A stretch of 64,000 bases of DNA, from assembly GCA_019057735.1 (NCBI GenBank), contig JAHLWV010000001.1, positions 1-64,000 on the forward strand. Direction: 5' to 3'. Positions 1 through 9,306 of the stretch are shown here, one piece after another. The first letter of the stretch is position 1; each line of letters opens with the position of its first letter. The notes below the pieces were generated by a model, which saw only the letters and a list, made by a program, of their open reading frames with translations, ran no database searches and had not been told where the DNA came from. The position numbers and the translations under genes are program-made. The DNA is from Promethearchaeota archaeon (GTDB taxonomy: Archaea; Asgardarchaeota; Lokiarchaeia; Sigynarchaeales; SOKP01).

Positions 1-2
1 TA

Positions 3-131
3 GGTTCAAGCTATTGGAATTTAGGTATTGGATTAAATCCAGGAGATGTTATGAAGGATGCGGAAGGAATACAAACTTTTAAAAATTTAGGAAAAAACAT
101 GGCTCATTTACTCCAAAAACTTAATACCTAA
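3..131 (+). CDS. C-terminal end of a flavodoxin-family / NAD(P)H-dependent FMN reductase (partial)
   Basis: The window opens inside this gene. The last 42 residues and the TAA stop are visible in one frame. The tail contains [13 protein letters not shown] followed by a short Asp/Glu stretch, a Thr-Phe and [10 protein letters not shown]. That is the usual ending of flavodoxin-fold multimeric flavodoxin/NADPH-FMN reductase proteins, in which a Gly-rich loop is followed by a final amphipathic helix. Family assignment rests on this tail only. The FMN-binding N-terminus lies outside the window, so the substrate and redox partner cannot be stated. Confidence 0.5.
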   Translation, partial: GSSYWNLGIGLNPGDVMKDAEGIQTFKNLGKNMAHLLQKLNT

Positions 132-133
132 TA

Positions 134-142
134 TTTTTTTTT
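134..142 (+). terminator. T-tract terminator after the flavodoxin-like gene
   Basis: A run of nine T follows the stop codon by two bases on the coding strand, with no hairpin. Archaeal RNA polymerase typically terminates at such T-tracts. The next gene starts 138 bases later with its own ribosome binding site. Confidence 0.45.
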
Positions 143-279
143 CATTTAGGGCGATCTTTTGTTTAATAAAAATATACTTTTTAAACCAATATTTATTGTA
201 TTTATATTAGTGTTTTTTAATTATTTATTTTAAAAAGCATCGACATTAGTAAAGCACAAAACATTTGAAGGAATCTAAA

Positions 280-2640
280 ATGAATGAGCGAATAAAAAAA
301 CTACGAGCACAAAGTCGTAGAGCAATTCCGCATCTTTCATTGGAGCGTGCTTTAATAATAACAGATTTTTATAAGAAAGGAGCAGCTCATAAATATTCTG
401 CTCCAATCTCGAGAGCAAAAGCTTTTGAATATATACTAAAAAACAAAGAAATTTGTTTTAATGATGGTGAGTTAATAGTTGGAGAACGCGGTCCGGAACC
501 CAAAGCTACTCCTTCTTACCCAGAAGTGTGTTGTCATACATTAAAGGATTTAAAAATTTTAGATTCTCGAGAAAAAATATCTTTTAAAGTACAAGATGAA
601 GTGTGGCAAAAATCTAAAGATATCGTCATTCCATTTTGGGAAGGAAAAACTATCAGAGAAAAAATCTTTTCTCAAGTTGATCAAGAATGGATAGATGCAT
701 ATTCAGCTGGAATTTTTACCGAATTCATGGAACAAAGAGCTCCGGGACATACCGTTGCGGGTAAGAACATTTGGACTATGGGCTTTTTAGATTTTAAAAA
801 ACAAATTAATAAAAACATTGATAATATAGATTTTTTCAACGATCCTGAAGCGTTTGCTAAAAGAGAACAATTGAAAGCAATGGATATAGCAGCTGATAGT
901 ATAGTATCTTATGCTATGAGACATTCAGAAAAGGCTTTAAAGTTAGCTGAAAAAGAGTCTAATCCAATTAGAAAAAAAGAATTAGAAAAAATCGCTGAAG
1001 TTTGCACAAATGTGCCTGCACATGCTCCGAAAACATTCTGGGAGGCGTTACAACATTACTGGTTTATTCATTTAGGAGTTATCACTGAATATAATACTTG
1101 GGATGCGTTTAATCCTGGACGTCTTGATCAACATTTATATCCTTTTTACATGAAAGATATATCTGATGGGGTTTTAACTAAAGAAGAAGCTGTAGAACTG
1201 CTCCAAGCTTTCTGGATTAAATTTAATAATCAACCAGCTCCTCCAAAGGTAGGTATTACAGCCGAAGAAAGCGGCACTTATACAGATTTTTGCAATATTA
1301 ATCTCGGAGGACTAAAAGATGATGGTTCTGATGGAGTAAATGAACTTTCCTACATACTTTTAGATGTAGTTGAAGATATGAGAATACTACAGCCGAGTAG
1401 TAATGTTCAAATAAGTGAAAAAACACCAGACGATTTTATTAGAAGAGCCCTTAAGATTGTTAAAACAGGTTTTGGTCAACCCTCGTTTTTTAATGCAGAT
1501 GCTATTATTCAAGAACTTACGCGACAAGGGAAATCGTTAGTAGATGCTCGTAACGGTGGCGCGAGCGGATGCGTTGAAACAGGAGCTTTTGGAAAAGAAG
1601 CCTACATATTAACGGGATATTTCAACCTTGTGAAAATTTTTGAAGTTACTTTACATAACGGAAGCGATCCTTTAACGATTAAACAAGTCGGATTAAAGAC
1701 GGGAAATCCTACCTCTTTTAGAACTTTTGACGAGTTATTAGAAGCTTATACAAAACAAATTAAGCATTTTGTTGACATTAAAATAAAAGGCAATCTAATA
1801 ATAGAGCGGATTTGGGCACAAAATCCTTCACCATTTTTATCAATTATTATTGACGATTGCATCATGAATGGGAAGGATTATAACGATGGTGGAGCAAAAT
1901 ACAATACATCCTATATTCAAATTGTTGGCATGGGAAGCATAACTGATTGCTTAACTTCTTTAAAATATAATGTTTATGATAATAATACTTATACTATGGA
2001 ACAGATGCTCGAAGTGCTTAGAAATAACTTCGAAGGATTTGAGGAAATAAGGCAAAAACTAATTTTTAGAACGCCTAAATATGGGAATGATGAAGATTAC
2101 GCCGATCTTATCACCCAACAAGTTTTTGAGATTGTCTTTAATGCCATTGACAGTCGTCCGAACACTAGAGGAGGAGTACATAGAATAAACCTACTTCCTA
2201 CAACGGTCCATATCTATTTTGGAAAAGTAACTGGTGCCACACCGGATGGTAGAAAAGCATTTACGCCTTTATCTGAAGGAATTTCACCTGTACAAGGGAT
2301 GGATGTTAATGGTCCAACTTCAGTAATAAAATCTGCAAGTAAAATTGACCATCTTCGAACTGGGGGGTCCTTATTAAATCAAAAATTTTCGCCCAAATTC
2401 TTTTCAAGCGAATCAGGAATTAACAATATAACTCATCTAATTCGTTCTTATTTCAAAATGGGTGGCCATCATATTCAGTTTAACGTCGTTTCGGCAAATA
2501 CCTTGCGTGCTGCTCAAAGAAATCCAGTACAATATAGTAATCTAATAGTACGCGTTGCAGGTTATAGCGATTATTATATAAATCTAGGAAAAGATTTGCA
2601 GGACGAAATAATCAAAAGAACCGAACATTTCACAGTTTAG
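280..2640 (+). CDS. Glycyl radical enzyme, HypD-like (trans-4-hydroxyproline dehydratase type)
   Basis: This is a pyruvate-formate-lyase superfamily radical enzyme of 786 residues from the ATG at 280. A TTG at 265 would add five residues, but AAGGAA sits at the right distance before the ATG. The thiyl-radical cysteine is Cys431 in SGCVETGAFGKE, with the single Cys plus Glu of the dehydratase-type branch. The C-terminal radical loop is RVAGYSDYY, with the radical glycine at about residue 761, 25 residues from the end. The SGCVETG context resembles hydroxyproline dehydratase more than PFL, which has a Cys-Cys pair, but substrate is inferred. No radical-SAM activase is beside it in the visible sequence, and one is obligatory for the family. 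It may lie upstream of the window or elsewhere. The preceding 130 bases are AT-rich and likely hold the promoter. Confidence 0.85.
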   Translation: MNERIKKLRAQSRRAIPHLSLERALIITDFYKKGAAHKYSAPISRAKAFEYILKNKEICFNDGELIVGERGPEPKATPSYPEVCCHTLKDLKILDSREKISFKVQDEVWQKSKDIVIPFWEGKTIREKIFSQVDQEWIDAYSAGIFTEFMEQRAPGHTVAGKNIWTMGFLDFKKQINKNIDNIDFFNDPEAFAKREQLKAMDIAADSIVSYAMRHSEKALKLAEKESNPIRKKELEKIAEVCTNVPAHAPKTFWEALQHYWFIHLGVITEYNTWDAFNPGRLDQHLYPFYMKDISDGVLTKEEAVELLQAFWIKFNNQPAPPKVGITAEESGTYTDFCNINLGGLKDDGSDGVNELSYILLDVVEDMRILQPSSNVQISEKTPDDFIRRALKIVKTGFGQPSFFNADAIIQELTRQGKSLVDARNGGASGCVETGAFGKEAYILTGYFNLVKIFEVTLHNGSDPLTIKQVGLKTGNPTSFRTFDELLEAYTKQIKHFVDIKIKGNLIIERIWAQNPSPFLSIIIDDCIMNGKDYNDGGAKYNTSYIQIVGMGSITDCLTSLKYNVYDNNTYTMEQMLEVLRNNFEGFEEIRQKLIFRTPKYGNDEDYADLITQQVFEIVFNAIDSRPNTRGGVHRINLLPTTVHIYFGKVTGATPDGRKAFTPLSEGISPVQGMDVNGPTSVIKSASKIDHLRTGGSLLNQKFSPKFFSSESGINNITHLIRSYFKMGGHHIQFNVVSANTLRAAQRNPVQYSNLIVRVAGYSDYYINLGKDLQDEIIKRTEHFTV

Positions 2641-2767
2641 ACTCCTTTTTTAATGATAAGATGATGATTATTATTACATTATTTATTTGAATAATTTTAT
2701 AAATATTATTTTATTTAATTGGATGAATAATTATAAAAATTAAAAATCAGCTTACTTTTTTCATGAT

Positions 2768-3805
2768 ATGACTACCCAAGATATACTTCCTTTTTTAAGA
2801 GTAAGTGGAACCAATTACGAAATCGGATTTCAAATTGGACAGCACTTTAGGGATCGAATAAAGAATACTTTAGACAATTTACCGGCTTTTAGAGAAAATA
2901 AAGAATGGGACGAAAAAAATCCCGAGAGATTAAATAAAGTAAAGAAAATCTCAGAGAAATATTTTCCTCAATACATGGAAGAGCTCAAGGGTTATACCGA
3001 AGGATCAGGAATTGAATTTCGAGATATTTTCATTCATAACTATAAACACATGCCAAGAAAAGATAATTGTTCGACAGGGATTTTTAAATTTGAAAGTAAT
3101 ACTTTAATTGCTCATAATGAAGATGCGCATCCAATTATGGGTAAAAATGCGTATTTTTTATACGAAGAATTAGAAAATGGGACCTCTTTTTTTGCGTATT
3201 CATATCCCGGAATCTTACCTGGAATGTCATTTGGATTTAATTCTCACGGAATCTTTTTTTGTTGTAATTCATTACCAGATCCTACAAAAAGCATAGGCAT
3301 ATCACGCATTTTTCTTGGAAGAAATGTAATTGAACAAGAAACTATTGACGATGCACTTTTTGCTGCCCAAAGATATGCTCCGCGGTCTGGTGGAGCTAAC
3401 TACAACATTAGTTCTTTAAACACAAATGTTGCAGTAAATCTAGAAACTACTGGTAATGCTTCTTATAGGACAGATATTACAGATCGATTTTTTCACACGA
3501 ATCACTATATTTCTGAAGGTTTTGGTCCAAAGAATTTTCCTATTGGAGAAAATTCTATTTCCAAGGAAAGGCTAGAAGGTGGGCTTAAATTGCTTTATAA
3601 TGTAGAAAAGAATGCTGAAGGATTACTCCGAGTTCTTTCTGATGATTCGGTGTTTGTAAAGTTTCGAGAAACTCAAAATACATTCCAAACAAATGGCACT
3701 GCTTTAGTAGAGATAACAAAAGGCGAGGATATAGATTTGAAATTTTTCCCAGCTACTCAAGAGAAGAAAGAGTATCAACATTTTAAACTAAGTGATCTAA
3801 TTTAA
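2768..3805 (+). CDS. C45-type Ntn hydrolase / acyl-CoA:6-APA acyltransferase-like protein
   Basis: This protein of 345 residues belongs to the peptidase C45 / penicillin acyltransferase-like family of N-terminal-nucleophile amidohydrolases. Evidence is the N-terminal GTNYEIGFQIGQHF segment typical of the family's pro-region. The candidate nucleophile follows in DNCSTG (Cys101), then AHNEDAHP, and YPGILPGMSFGFNSHG, where the family has its PG-x-x-x-G-x-N-x-x-G stretch. Family members cleave themselves just before the Cys and then hydrolyse or transfer amide-linked acyl groups. The real substrate is unknown. It follows the glycyl radical gene by 127 bases, so it probably has its own promoter, and no strong ribosome binding site is seen. 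Its last nine bases overlap the convergent aconitase gene. Confidence 0.75.
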   Translation: MTTQDILPFLRVSGTNYEIGFQIGQHFRDRIKNTLDNLPAFRENKEWDEKNPERLNKVKKISEKYFPQYMEELKGYTEGSGIEFRDIFIHNYKHMPRKDNCSTGIFKFESNTLIAHNEDAHPIMGKNAYFLYEELENGTSFFAYSYPGILPGMSFGFNSHGIFFCCNSLPDPTKSIGISRIFLGRNVIEQETIDDALFAAQRYAPRSGGANYNISSLNTNVAVNLETTGNASYRTDITDRFFHTNHYISEGFGPKNFPIGENSISKERLEGGLKLLYNVEKNAEGLLRVLSDDSVFVKFRETQNTFQTNGTALVEITKGEDIDLKFFPATQEKKEYQHFKLSDLI

Positions 3806-6469
3806 CATTTTCCTTAGAACTGTATGCAATATCCCACCATTTTGATAGTACTCGATGTCTACTTCACTATCGAGTCTTACAACTACATCAAATGTAAAAA
3901 TTTCACCATCGTCTTTTTTCACTCTCACAGTCAAATCTGATAGAGGCTTTATATTCTTTATTCCAGGGATGGTAATTGTTTCATTTCCATTTATTCTTAA
4001 AGATGCCGCAGATTCTCCTTTTTTGAACTCTAACGGCAAAACGCCCATTCCTACAAGATTACTTCTGTGAATTCTTTCGAACGATTCGGCGATAACTGCT
4101 TTTACTCCTTGTAGTTGAGTACCTTTAGCAGCCCAATCTCGAGAACTCCCCATTCCGTAATCTCCCCCAGCAATAACAATCAAAGGGGTTTCAGAAGCAA
4201 TGTACTTCATAGCTGCATCATATAATGGCATTATTTCTCCCGTAGGATGATAAAGTGTCCATCCACCTTCTCTATCGACAAGTAAATTCTTGATTCGTAT
4301 GTTTCCAAATGTTCCTCTCATCATCACCTCGTGATTACCCCTTCTAGAGCCAAAAGAATTAAAATCTTTATGTTCTATTCCTTTTGAAATGAGATAACGC
4401 CCTGCAGGCATATCTTCAGGGATTGCTCCTGCGGGAGAAATATGGTCTGTGGTAACACTTTCACCTAAAATTGCAAGAATTCTTGCACTTTCTATATCCT
4501 TTAAGGGCGGTGTGTCTAGGGAAAAATCTACGAAAAAAGGAGGCTCTCTTACATATGTAGATTGTTCTTCCCATTTATAGATGTTTTCTGTTGGAGGTTT
4601 TAAATTATTCCATAATTCCCACCCTTTAAAAATTTCGCCGTACTCTTTATTAAATTGATCTGGGCTGACGTTACTCATGTAAATTTGTTGACATTCCTCA
4701 TGAGACGGCCAAATATCCTTTAAATATACGGGATTTCCCTCTGAATCTAATCCTAAGGATTCGTTTTCAAGATCAATTGCAATAGTACCAGCTATTGCGT
4801 AAGCAACTACTAAGGGGGGTGAAGCTAAGTAATTTGCTTTCGTGTAGGGACTAATTCTACCTTCGAAGTTGCGATTCCCGCTAAGAACTGAAGCTACTGT
4901 GAGATCTTTTTCCTCGATTTCTTTAATGATATCACTAGAAAGCGGTCCACTATTTCCTATGCAAGTAGTACAACCATAGCCAACTATGTTAAATCCCAAT
5001 TCTTCGAGATAAGGTAGTAATCCAGCGTTCTCTAAATAATCTCTTACAACTCGAGAGCCTGGAGCAAAACTGGTTTTAACATGTTTTTTGACTTTTAAAC
5101 CCTTCTCAACAGCAGCTTTCGCAATCATTCCTGCTCCGACCATAACTGAAGGATTGGAAGTATTTGTGCATGAGGTGATTGCCGCTATAACAACTGACCC
5201 ATGTTTAATGGTGTCGGAATCAGTACTAGCTATTAAGTCTACTTCGTCTGGTTTATTATAAGAAGTTTTTAGTTGATTGATAAATTCTTTTCTCATATCT
5301 TTAAGAGAAATTCTATCTTGTGGTCTCTTTGGTCCTGCTAAACTAGGCTCTATCTCAGTTAAATTAATTTCTAAGGTTTCACTATAATCTGGAGTTGATG
5401 TAGATGGAGTATAATAAAGACCTACTTTTTTTAAATATTCTTGGACAAATTCAATGTGGTCTTTTTCGCGACCACTCAAAATGAGATAGTCTATGGTTCT
5501 ATCATCTACAGGAAAAAATCCCATCGTAGCACCGTATTCAGGGGCCATATTTGCAATTGTAGCTCGATCAGGTAGTTTCAACTCATCAAGACTTGGTCCA
5601 TAGAATTCGACAAACTTACCAACTACACCGTGAGCTCTAAGAATTTGAGTAATAGTGAGGACTACATCAGTAGCAGTAATTCCATCTTGTGGTTCACCAA
5701 CTAATTTAACACCTACTACTTCTGGAATATTCATATAGTAAGGTTGACCCAATATGACAGCTTCAGCCTCAATTCCCCCAACCCCCCATCCTAAAACACC
5801 TAATCCATTAATCATTGTAGTATGTGAGTCAGTACCTACTAAAGTATCTGGGAATGCATATTTCTCTCCGTTATATTCTCTTAATTGAACAACAGAGGCA
5901 AGATATTCTAAATTAACTTGATGACATATACCTCTACTTGTAGGAACTACACGAAAATTGTTAAAAACTGTTTGAGCCCATTTCAAAAATACATATCGCT
6001 CATAATTGCGCTCGAATTCCTTCTCTTCATTCAATTTTAGTGCATCGTTAGTCCCGTAATAATCAACTTGGATTGAATGATCGATTACTAAATCTACTGG
6101 AATAAGAGGATTAATCGTATCAGGATCTTTTCCTGCTCTTTTTATAGCTGATCTTAAAGCCGCAAGATCAACAACAGCGGGCACGCCAGTAAAGTCTTGA
6201 AGCAATACTCTTGAAGGAATATAAGGAATTTCTTTTTTTTCCTTTTGATTTGGCACCCAGGTGGAGAGAGCAAGAAAATTTTCTTCAGTTACAACTTCTC
6301 CATCTAAATTACGAATAACGTTTTCAAGCAATATTCTTAAAGAATATGGTAGTTTATCTATGTCTCCATAACCAAGGTCTTTTAATTTTTTAAGATTATA
6401 TATTGATGCAATACCATTTTTGGTATTAATTTCTTCCCTGAATTTGTTCTGAATTTCGATTTCTCTCAT
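3797..6469 (-). CDS. acnA: Aconitate hydratase (AcnA/IRP1 type)
   Basis: Aconitase isomerises citrate and isocitrate through cis-aconitate in the cytoplasm. The 890-residue length matches the AcnA/IRP branch. Signatures seen include GTDSHTTMINGLGVLGWGVGG and the [4Fe-4S] ligand regions SCTNTSNPSVM and GCTTCIGNSG, which give the three cluster cysteines. NFEGR and the C-terminal swivel-domain GSSRDWAAKGT are also present. The start is the ATG nine bases after the stop of the upstream citrate synthase gene, so the two are almost certainly one operon: synthase first, aconitase second. The product feeds isocitrate dehydrogenase encoded some 31 kb away in the same window. The 3' end overlaps the convergent C45 gene by nine bases. 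Confidence 0.95.
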   Translation of the reverse strand: MREIEIQNKFREEINTKNGIASIYNLKKLKDLGYGDIDKLPYSLRILLENVIRNLDGEVVTEENFLALSTWVPNQKEKKEIPYIPSRVLLQDFTGVPAVVDLAALRSAIKRAGKDPDTINPLIPVDLVIDHSIQVDYYGTNDALKLNEEKEFERNYERYVFLKWAQTVFNNFRVVPTSRGICHQVNLEYLASVVQLREYNGEKYAFPDTLVGTDSHTTMINGLGVLGWGVGGIEAEAVILGQPYYMNIPEVVGVKLVGEPQDGITATDVVLTITQILRAHGVVGKFVEFYGPSLDELKLPDRATIANMAPEYGATMGFFPVDDRTIDYLILSGREKDHIEFVQEYLKKVGLYYTPSTSTPDYSETLEINLTEIEPSLAGPKRPQDRISLKDMRKEFINQLKTSYNKPDEVDLIASTDSDTIKHGSVVIAAITSCTNTSNPSVMVGAGMIAKAAVEKGLKVKKHVKTSFAPGSRVVRDYLENAGLLPYLEELGFNIVGYGCTTCIGNSGPLSSDIIKEIEEKDLTVASVLSGNRNFEGRISPYTKANYLASPPLVVAYAIAGTIAIDLENESLGLDSEGNPVYLKDIWPSHEECQQIYMSNVSPDQFNKEYGEIFKGWELWNNLKPPTENIYKWEEQSTYVREPPFFVDFSLDTPPLKDIESARILAILGESVTTDHISPAGAIPEDMPAGRYLISKGIEHKDFNSFGSRRGNHEVMMRGTFGNIRIKNLLVDREGGWTLYHPTGEIMPLYDAAMKYIASETPLIVIAGGDYGMGSSRDWAAKGTQLQGVKAVIAESFERIHRSNLVGMGVLPLEFKKGESAASLRINGNETITIPGIKNIKPLSDLTVRVKKDDGEIFTFDVVVRLDSEVDIEYYQNGGILHTVLRKMLN

Positions 6470-6478
6470 ATTGTCGTT

Positions 6479-7726
6479 CTACCTATCTTCAATTTTTACG
6501 AATTTTTTATCTAGCTCACCAATATATCGAAGTCTCGGTCTTATTAGTTTATTGTCTTTGAGTTGTTCGAGAGCGTGGGCTACCCATCCAGCTGATCGAC
6601 TTGCTGCGAATAATGGCGTGAATAACGGTGTTGGTATTCCTAAAACGTGAAGTAAACCCGCAGAATATAAATCCACATTTGGATATATTTTTTTTGTTTT
6701 GATGATATAATCAGTGAGCATTTCCGTCATCTCAAAAATATTATCAATATCTCCACGATGTTCTTCGTGTTCTTGGTCAGGAATTTTATCAATCTCTCCC
6801 CTCTCTTCTTTTTTCCAAAATTCTTTAGACAGATCTCGAAGGATAATGGCACGTGGGTCCCATGTCTTATATACGCGGTGACCAAATCCCATAACCTTTT
6901 CTTTATTCTCCAGCTTTTTTTTAACCCATGGAATAACATTTTCTTTTTTCTTAATCTCTTCGAGCATTAATCTAATAACCCTTTCGTTCGCACCACCATG
7001 TAATGGGCCTCTAAGAGTTCCAATAGCGCTTGTAATTCCACTATATATATCAGATAAAGTAGATACAGTTACACGACACGAGAAAGTAGATGAATTTATC
7101 GAATGGTCTGCGTGACAAATGAGTATTTTATCGAAAGCTCTCTCAAAATCCTTGCTTGGTTTCTTTCCAGTCATCATATAATAGTAATTTCCAGCGTGAG
7201 AAAGGTCTTTTGATGGTTCTACTAATGGTAGATTTTCTTGAATTCTATGTGCGAAGGCTAAAATTGTAGGAATTTTAGCAATTATTCTGATTCCCTTTCT
7301 AATGTTTGCTTCTTCTGTATAAACATAATCATCAGCATCATAAAGAGACAAAGCAGAAACCGAAGTCCTTAACAATTCAATTCGAGTTGTATTTCGAGGA
7401 TAACTCTTTAAAATTGTCACAATGCTGTCAGGGATAACACGTTCTTTTATTAACTCATTTTTAAATATTTCGAACTCAGAAACTGTAGGTAAATTTCCAT
7501 AGATTAAGAGGTATGCGACTTCTTCAAAGCTTGAATTGTTAACCAAGTCCATAAGTGGATAGCCTCTATAATATAACTTACCCTTTTCACCATCAATCAA
7601 TGTAATTAAACTTTCATCAACATAAATTCCGACTAATCCCTTATATGTTTTTGATCTATCAAGATTGCAGAGTTGAGGTCCTTCTGCTATATAATCTTCT
7701 TTTATTTTACGCTTATCTTTTTTCAT
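6479..7726 (-). CDS. gltA: Citrate synthase, copy 1
   Basis: The enzyme condenses oxaloacetate and acetyl-CoA to citrate. It is 415 residues, within the usual 370-430. Catalytic signatures are HADHSINSSTFSCRV (His-containing active-site loop), GPLHGGANE (His), MGFGHRVYKTWDPRA (His and Arg for oxaloacetate) and the C-terminal AASRSAGWVAHALEQ (Arg for CoA/citrate). It leads the operon with aconitase nine bases downstream. A close paralogue lies at 9307-10554, with identical length and near-identical catalytic blocks. A shared promoter-like block precedes both. 2-Methylcitrate synthase cannot be excluded from sequence alone, but the aconitase partner favours citrate synthase. Confidence 0.93.
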   Translation of the reverse strand: MKKDKRKIKEDYIAEGPQLCNLDRSKTYKGLVGIYVDESLITLIDGEKGKLYYRGYPLMDLVNNSSFEEVAYLLIYGNLPTVSEFEIFKNELIKERVIPDSIVTILKSYPRNTTRIELLRTSVSALSLYDADDYVYTEEANIRKGIRIIAKIPTILAFAHRIQENLPLVEPSKDLSHAGNYYYMMTGKKPSKDFERAFDKILICHADHSINSSTFSCRVTVSTLSDIYSGITSAIGTLRGPLHGGANERVIRLMLEEIKKKENVIPWVKKKLENKEKVMGFGHRVYKTWDPRAIILRDLSKEFWKKEERGEIDKIPDQEHEEHRGDIDNIFEMTEMLTDYIIKTKKIYPNVDLYSAGLLHVLGIPTPLFTPLFAASRSAGWVAHALEQLKDNKLIRPRLRYIGELDKKFVKIEDR

Positions 7727-7746
7727 AATTTAGTAACCTTAGGTGC

Positions 7747-7775
7747 TTATTAAATCCTAAAACTACCTTAAAGTA
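7747..7775 (-). promoter_or_regulatory. TATA-type promoter of citrate synthase copy 1
   Basis: Read on the minus strand, ATTTAATAA is centred about 25 bases before the ATG of copy 1. In archaea that spacing places the transcription start at or near the start codon, so the mRNA would be nearly leaderless. The block matches the one upstream of copy 2 at 26 of 29 positions, while the sequence between it and the ATG is much less conserved. Confidence 0.55.
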
Positions 7776-7861
7776 AAAAAGAAAGATATATATTTTTTAA
7801 GCTTTTAAATCATTAATTTTGATAATAAATAAGACAAACGATGATAGAAGTTGAAGCTCAT

Positions 7862-9238
7862 TTATATTCTAACTTTTTTTTTATCTCTTTCAACTTGTTC
7901 AACCATAAAAAAGCTCAGTTTTTTAATTGCAAAAATAAAAATCGGAATAAGGGCTAACACAATAAAAACAGAGACTATAAATGGTGCGCTATATGCCAAT
8001 GAATCCCATAAGATCCCACCTATTAGTGGTCCAATTACCCTTCCTAATTGATCAATCCACATATTCAACCCAAACATCTTTCCTCTATGTTTAACGGAAA
8101 TTCTACTCATTATCGCTTGGATGAAGTATGTGTTTGACTCTGATACCAAATATAAAAAAATAAGAATTGTAGCGAAATCATAGGGTGTAAATGTAAAAAC
8201 AAGAAGCCAAATCAATAAAGATTTAAAAAGATTGATAAAAATGATACTTTTGGTCGGAGAAATACGGTCTAGTAATTTACCTACTTTTGATACGAGTAAT
8301 TGCGAAAGAACTTGGGCAGGAAAATAGACGATCATGACGACAATGGGAATTATTGTTTCAGAAAAGCCGATTAACAGGTTTTCAATTAAATAAGCTGAAA
8401 CGAAGGGTGAATAGATTGTTCCACTAATAGAAGTTACTAAAATTGTTAGTATCAAAAAGATAAAACCGACGTTAAAAAACATATATGGTTTAATTTCATC
8501 AGCTTCTTTTGTCCCTGCATCAGTAGATTCAATCTCGTTTAAAACCGGAAGGTTAAAATTATGATCATCTAATGAAGTGAGATATTTTTCAAAAGTGAGT
8601 GTTTCATCTACTTTTAAATAAAAACGATGTCCCGCAATTAAATTGATAATGGCAAATATTAGAAGTGGGCTATACACTAATGGAACATTCTCAGGAAAAA
8701 AAAAATTAAAAAAGGCAAAAATTGGTATACTGATAAAAGCTCCAATCACAAATCCATACCCAATCATCTTTCCTCTTCCTGTTGCTAGTGCTTGAGTCCT
8801 GCTGCCTTTAAAGGACTTCTCTGAAATCAATGAATAAAAAGGCGGCCAGAAAAACCCAACAAGTAGTCCCTGAATGAATGTTCCTGCGCCAAATAAATAA
8901 AGATTATGAACAACAAGAGAGAACCAGTAAAAAAAGTAAGCTATTGTCCTACCCGCAGAACCAATTAAGACTAATCGTTTCTTTGAAGAGTTATCTGTTA
9001 AATAAGCAATTAAAGGCATCGAAAATAACCTTGCTAAAGGTTGCATTGCCATGATAATTCCTAAATCAAGTCCAGAACCGCCAAAAAAGTAAATAACTAC
9101 ATAAGATTTAATAAATGTGAAGAAAATAAATCCTAATCCACTCCAAAAAGTAATCCGGATCATCGAATTAAAATCCGGGGTTCTTGTTATAACTTTAGAT
9201 GATTTCTCATCTTTAGATCGAGTAATGGGGTGATTCAA
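7862..9238 (-). CDS. Major facilitator superfamily transporter
   Basis: A 458-residue integral membrane protein with about twelve hydrophobic segments in two halves and a hydrophilic central loop (about residues 215-250) rich in Glu and Asp. The first cytoplasmic loop has the MFS-type stretch PLIAYLTDNSSKKRLVLIG between helices 2 and 3. RISVKHRGKMFGL in the second half is also typical. It lies between the two citrate synthase genes on the same strand, about 70 bases downstream of copy 2 and 135 upstream of copy 1. That position suggests, but does not show, transport of an organic acid. The nearest families by feel are drug/metabolite MFS exporters, and the substrate is unknown. Confidence 0.8.
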   Translation of the reverse strand: MNHPITRSKDEKSSKVITRTPDFNSMIRITFWSGLGFIFFTFIKSYVVIYFFGGSGLDLGIIMAMQPLARLFSMPLIAYLTDNSSKKRLVLIGSAGRTIAYFFYWFSLVVHNLYLFGAGTFIQGLLVGFFWPPFYSLISEKSFKGSRTQALATGRGKMIGYGFVIGAFISIPIFAFFNFFFPENVPLVYSPLLIFAIINLIAGHRFYLKVDETLTFEKYLTSLDDHNFNLPVLNEIESTDAGTKEADEIKPYMFFNVGFIFLILTILVTSISGTIYSPFVSAYLIENLLIGFSETIIPIVVMIVYFPAQVLSQLLVSKVGKLLDRISPTKSIIFINLFKSLLIWLLVFTFTPYDFATILIFLYLVSESNTYFIQAIMSRISVKHRGKMFGLNMWIDQLGRVIGPLIGGILWDSLAYSAPFIVSVFIVLALIPIFIFAIKKLSFFMVEQVERDKKKVRI

Positions 9239-9306
9239 TATTCTACACTTAATACGCTTGCCTTTGATAGATAGAGATTGATATCAATTATATTCATTTA
9301 ATTTAC

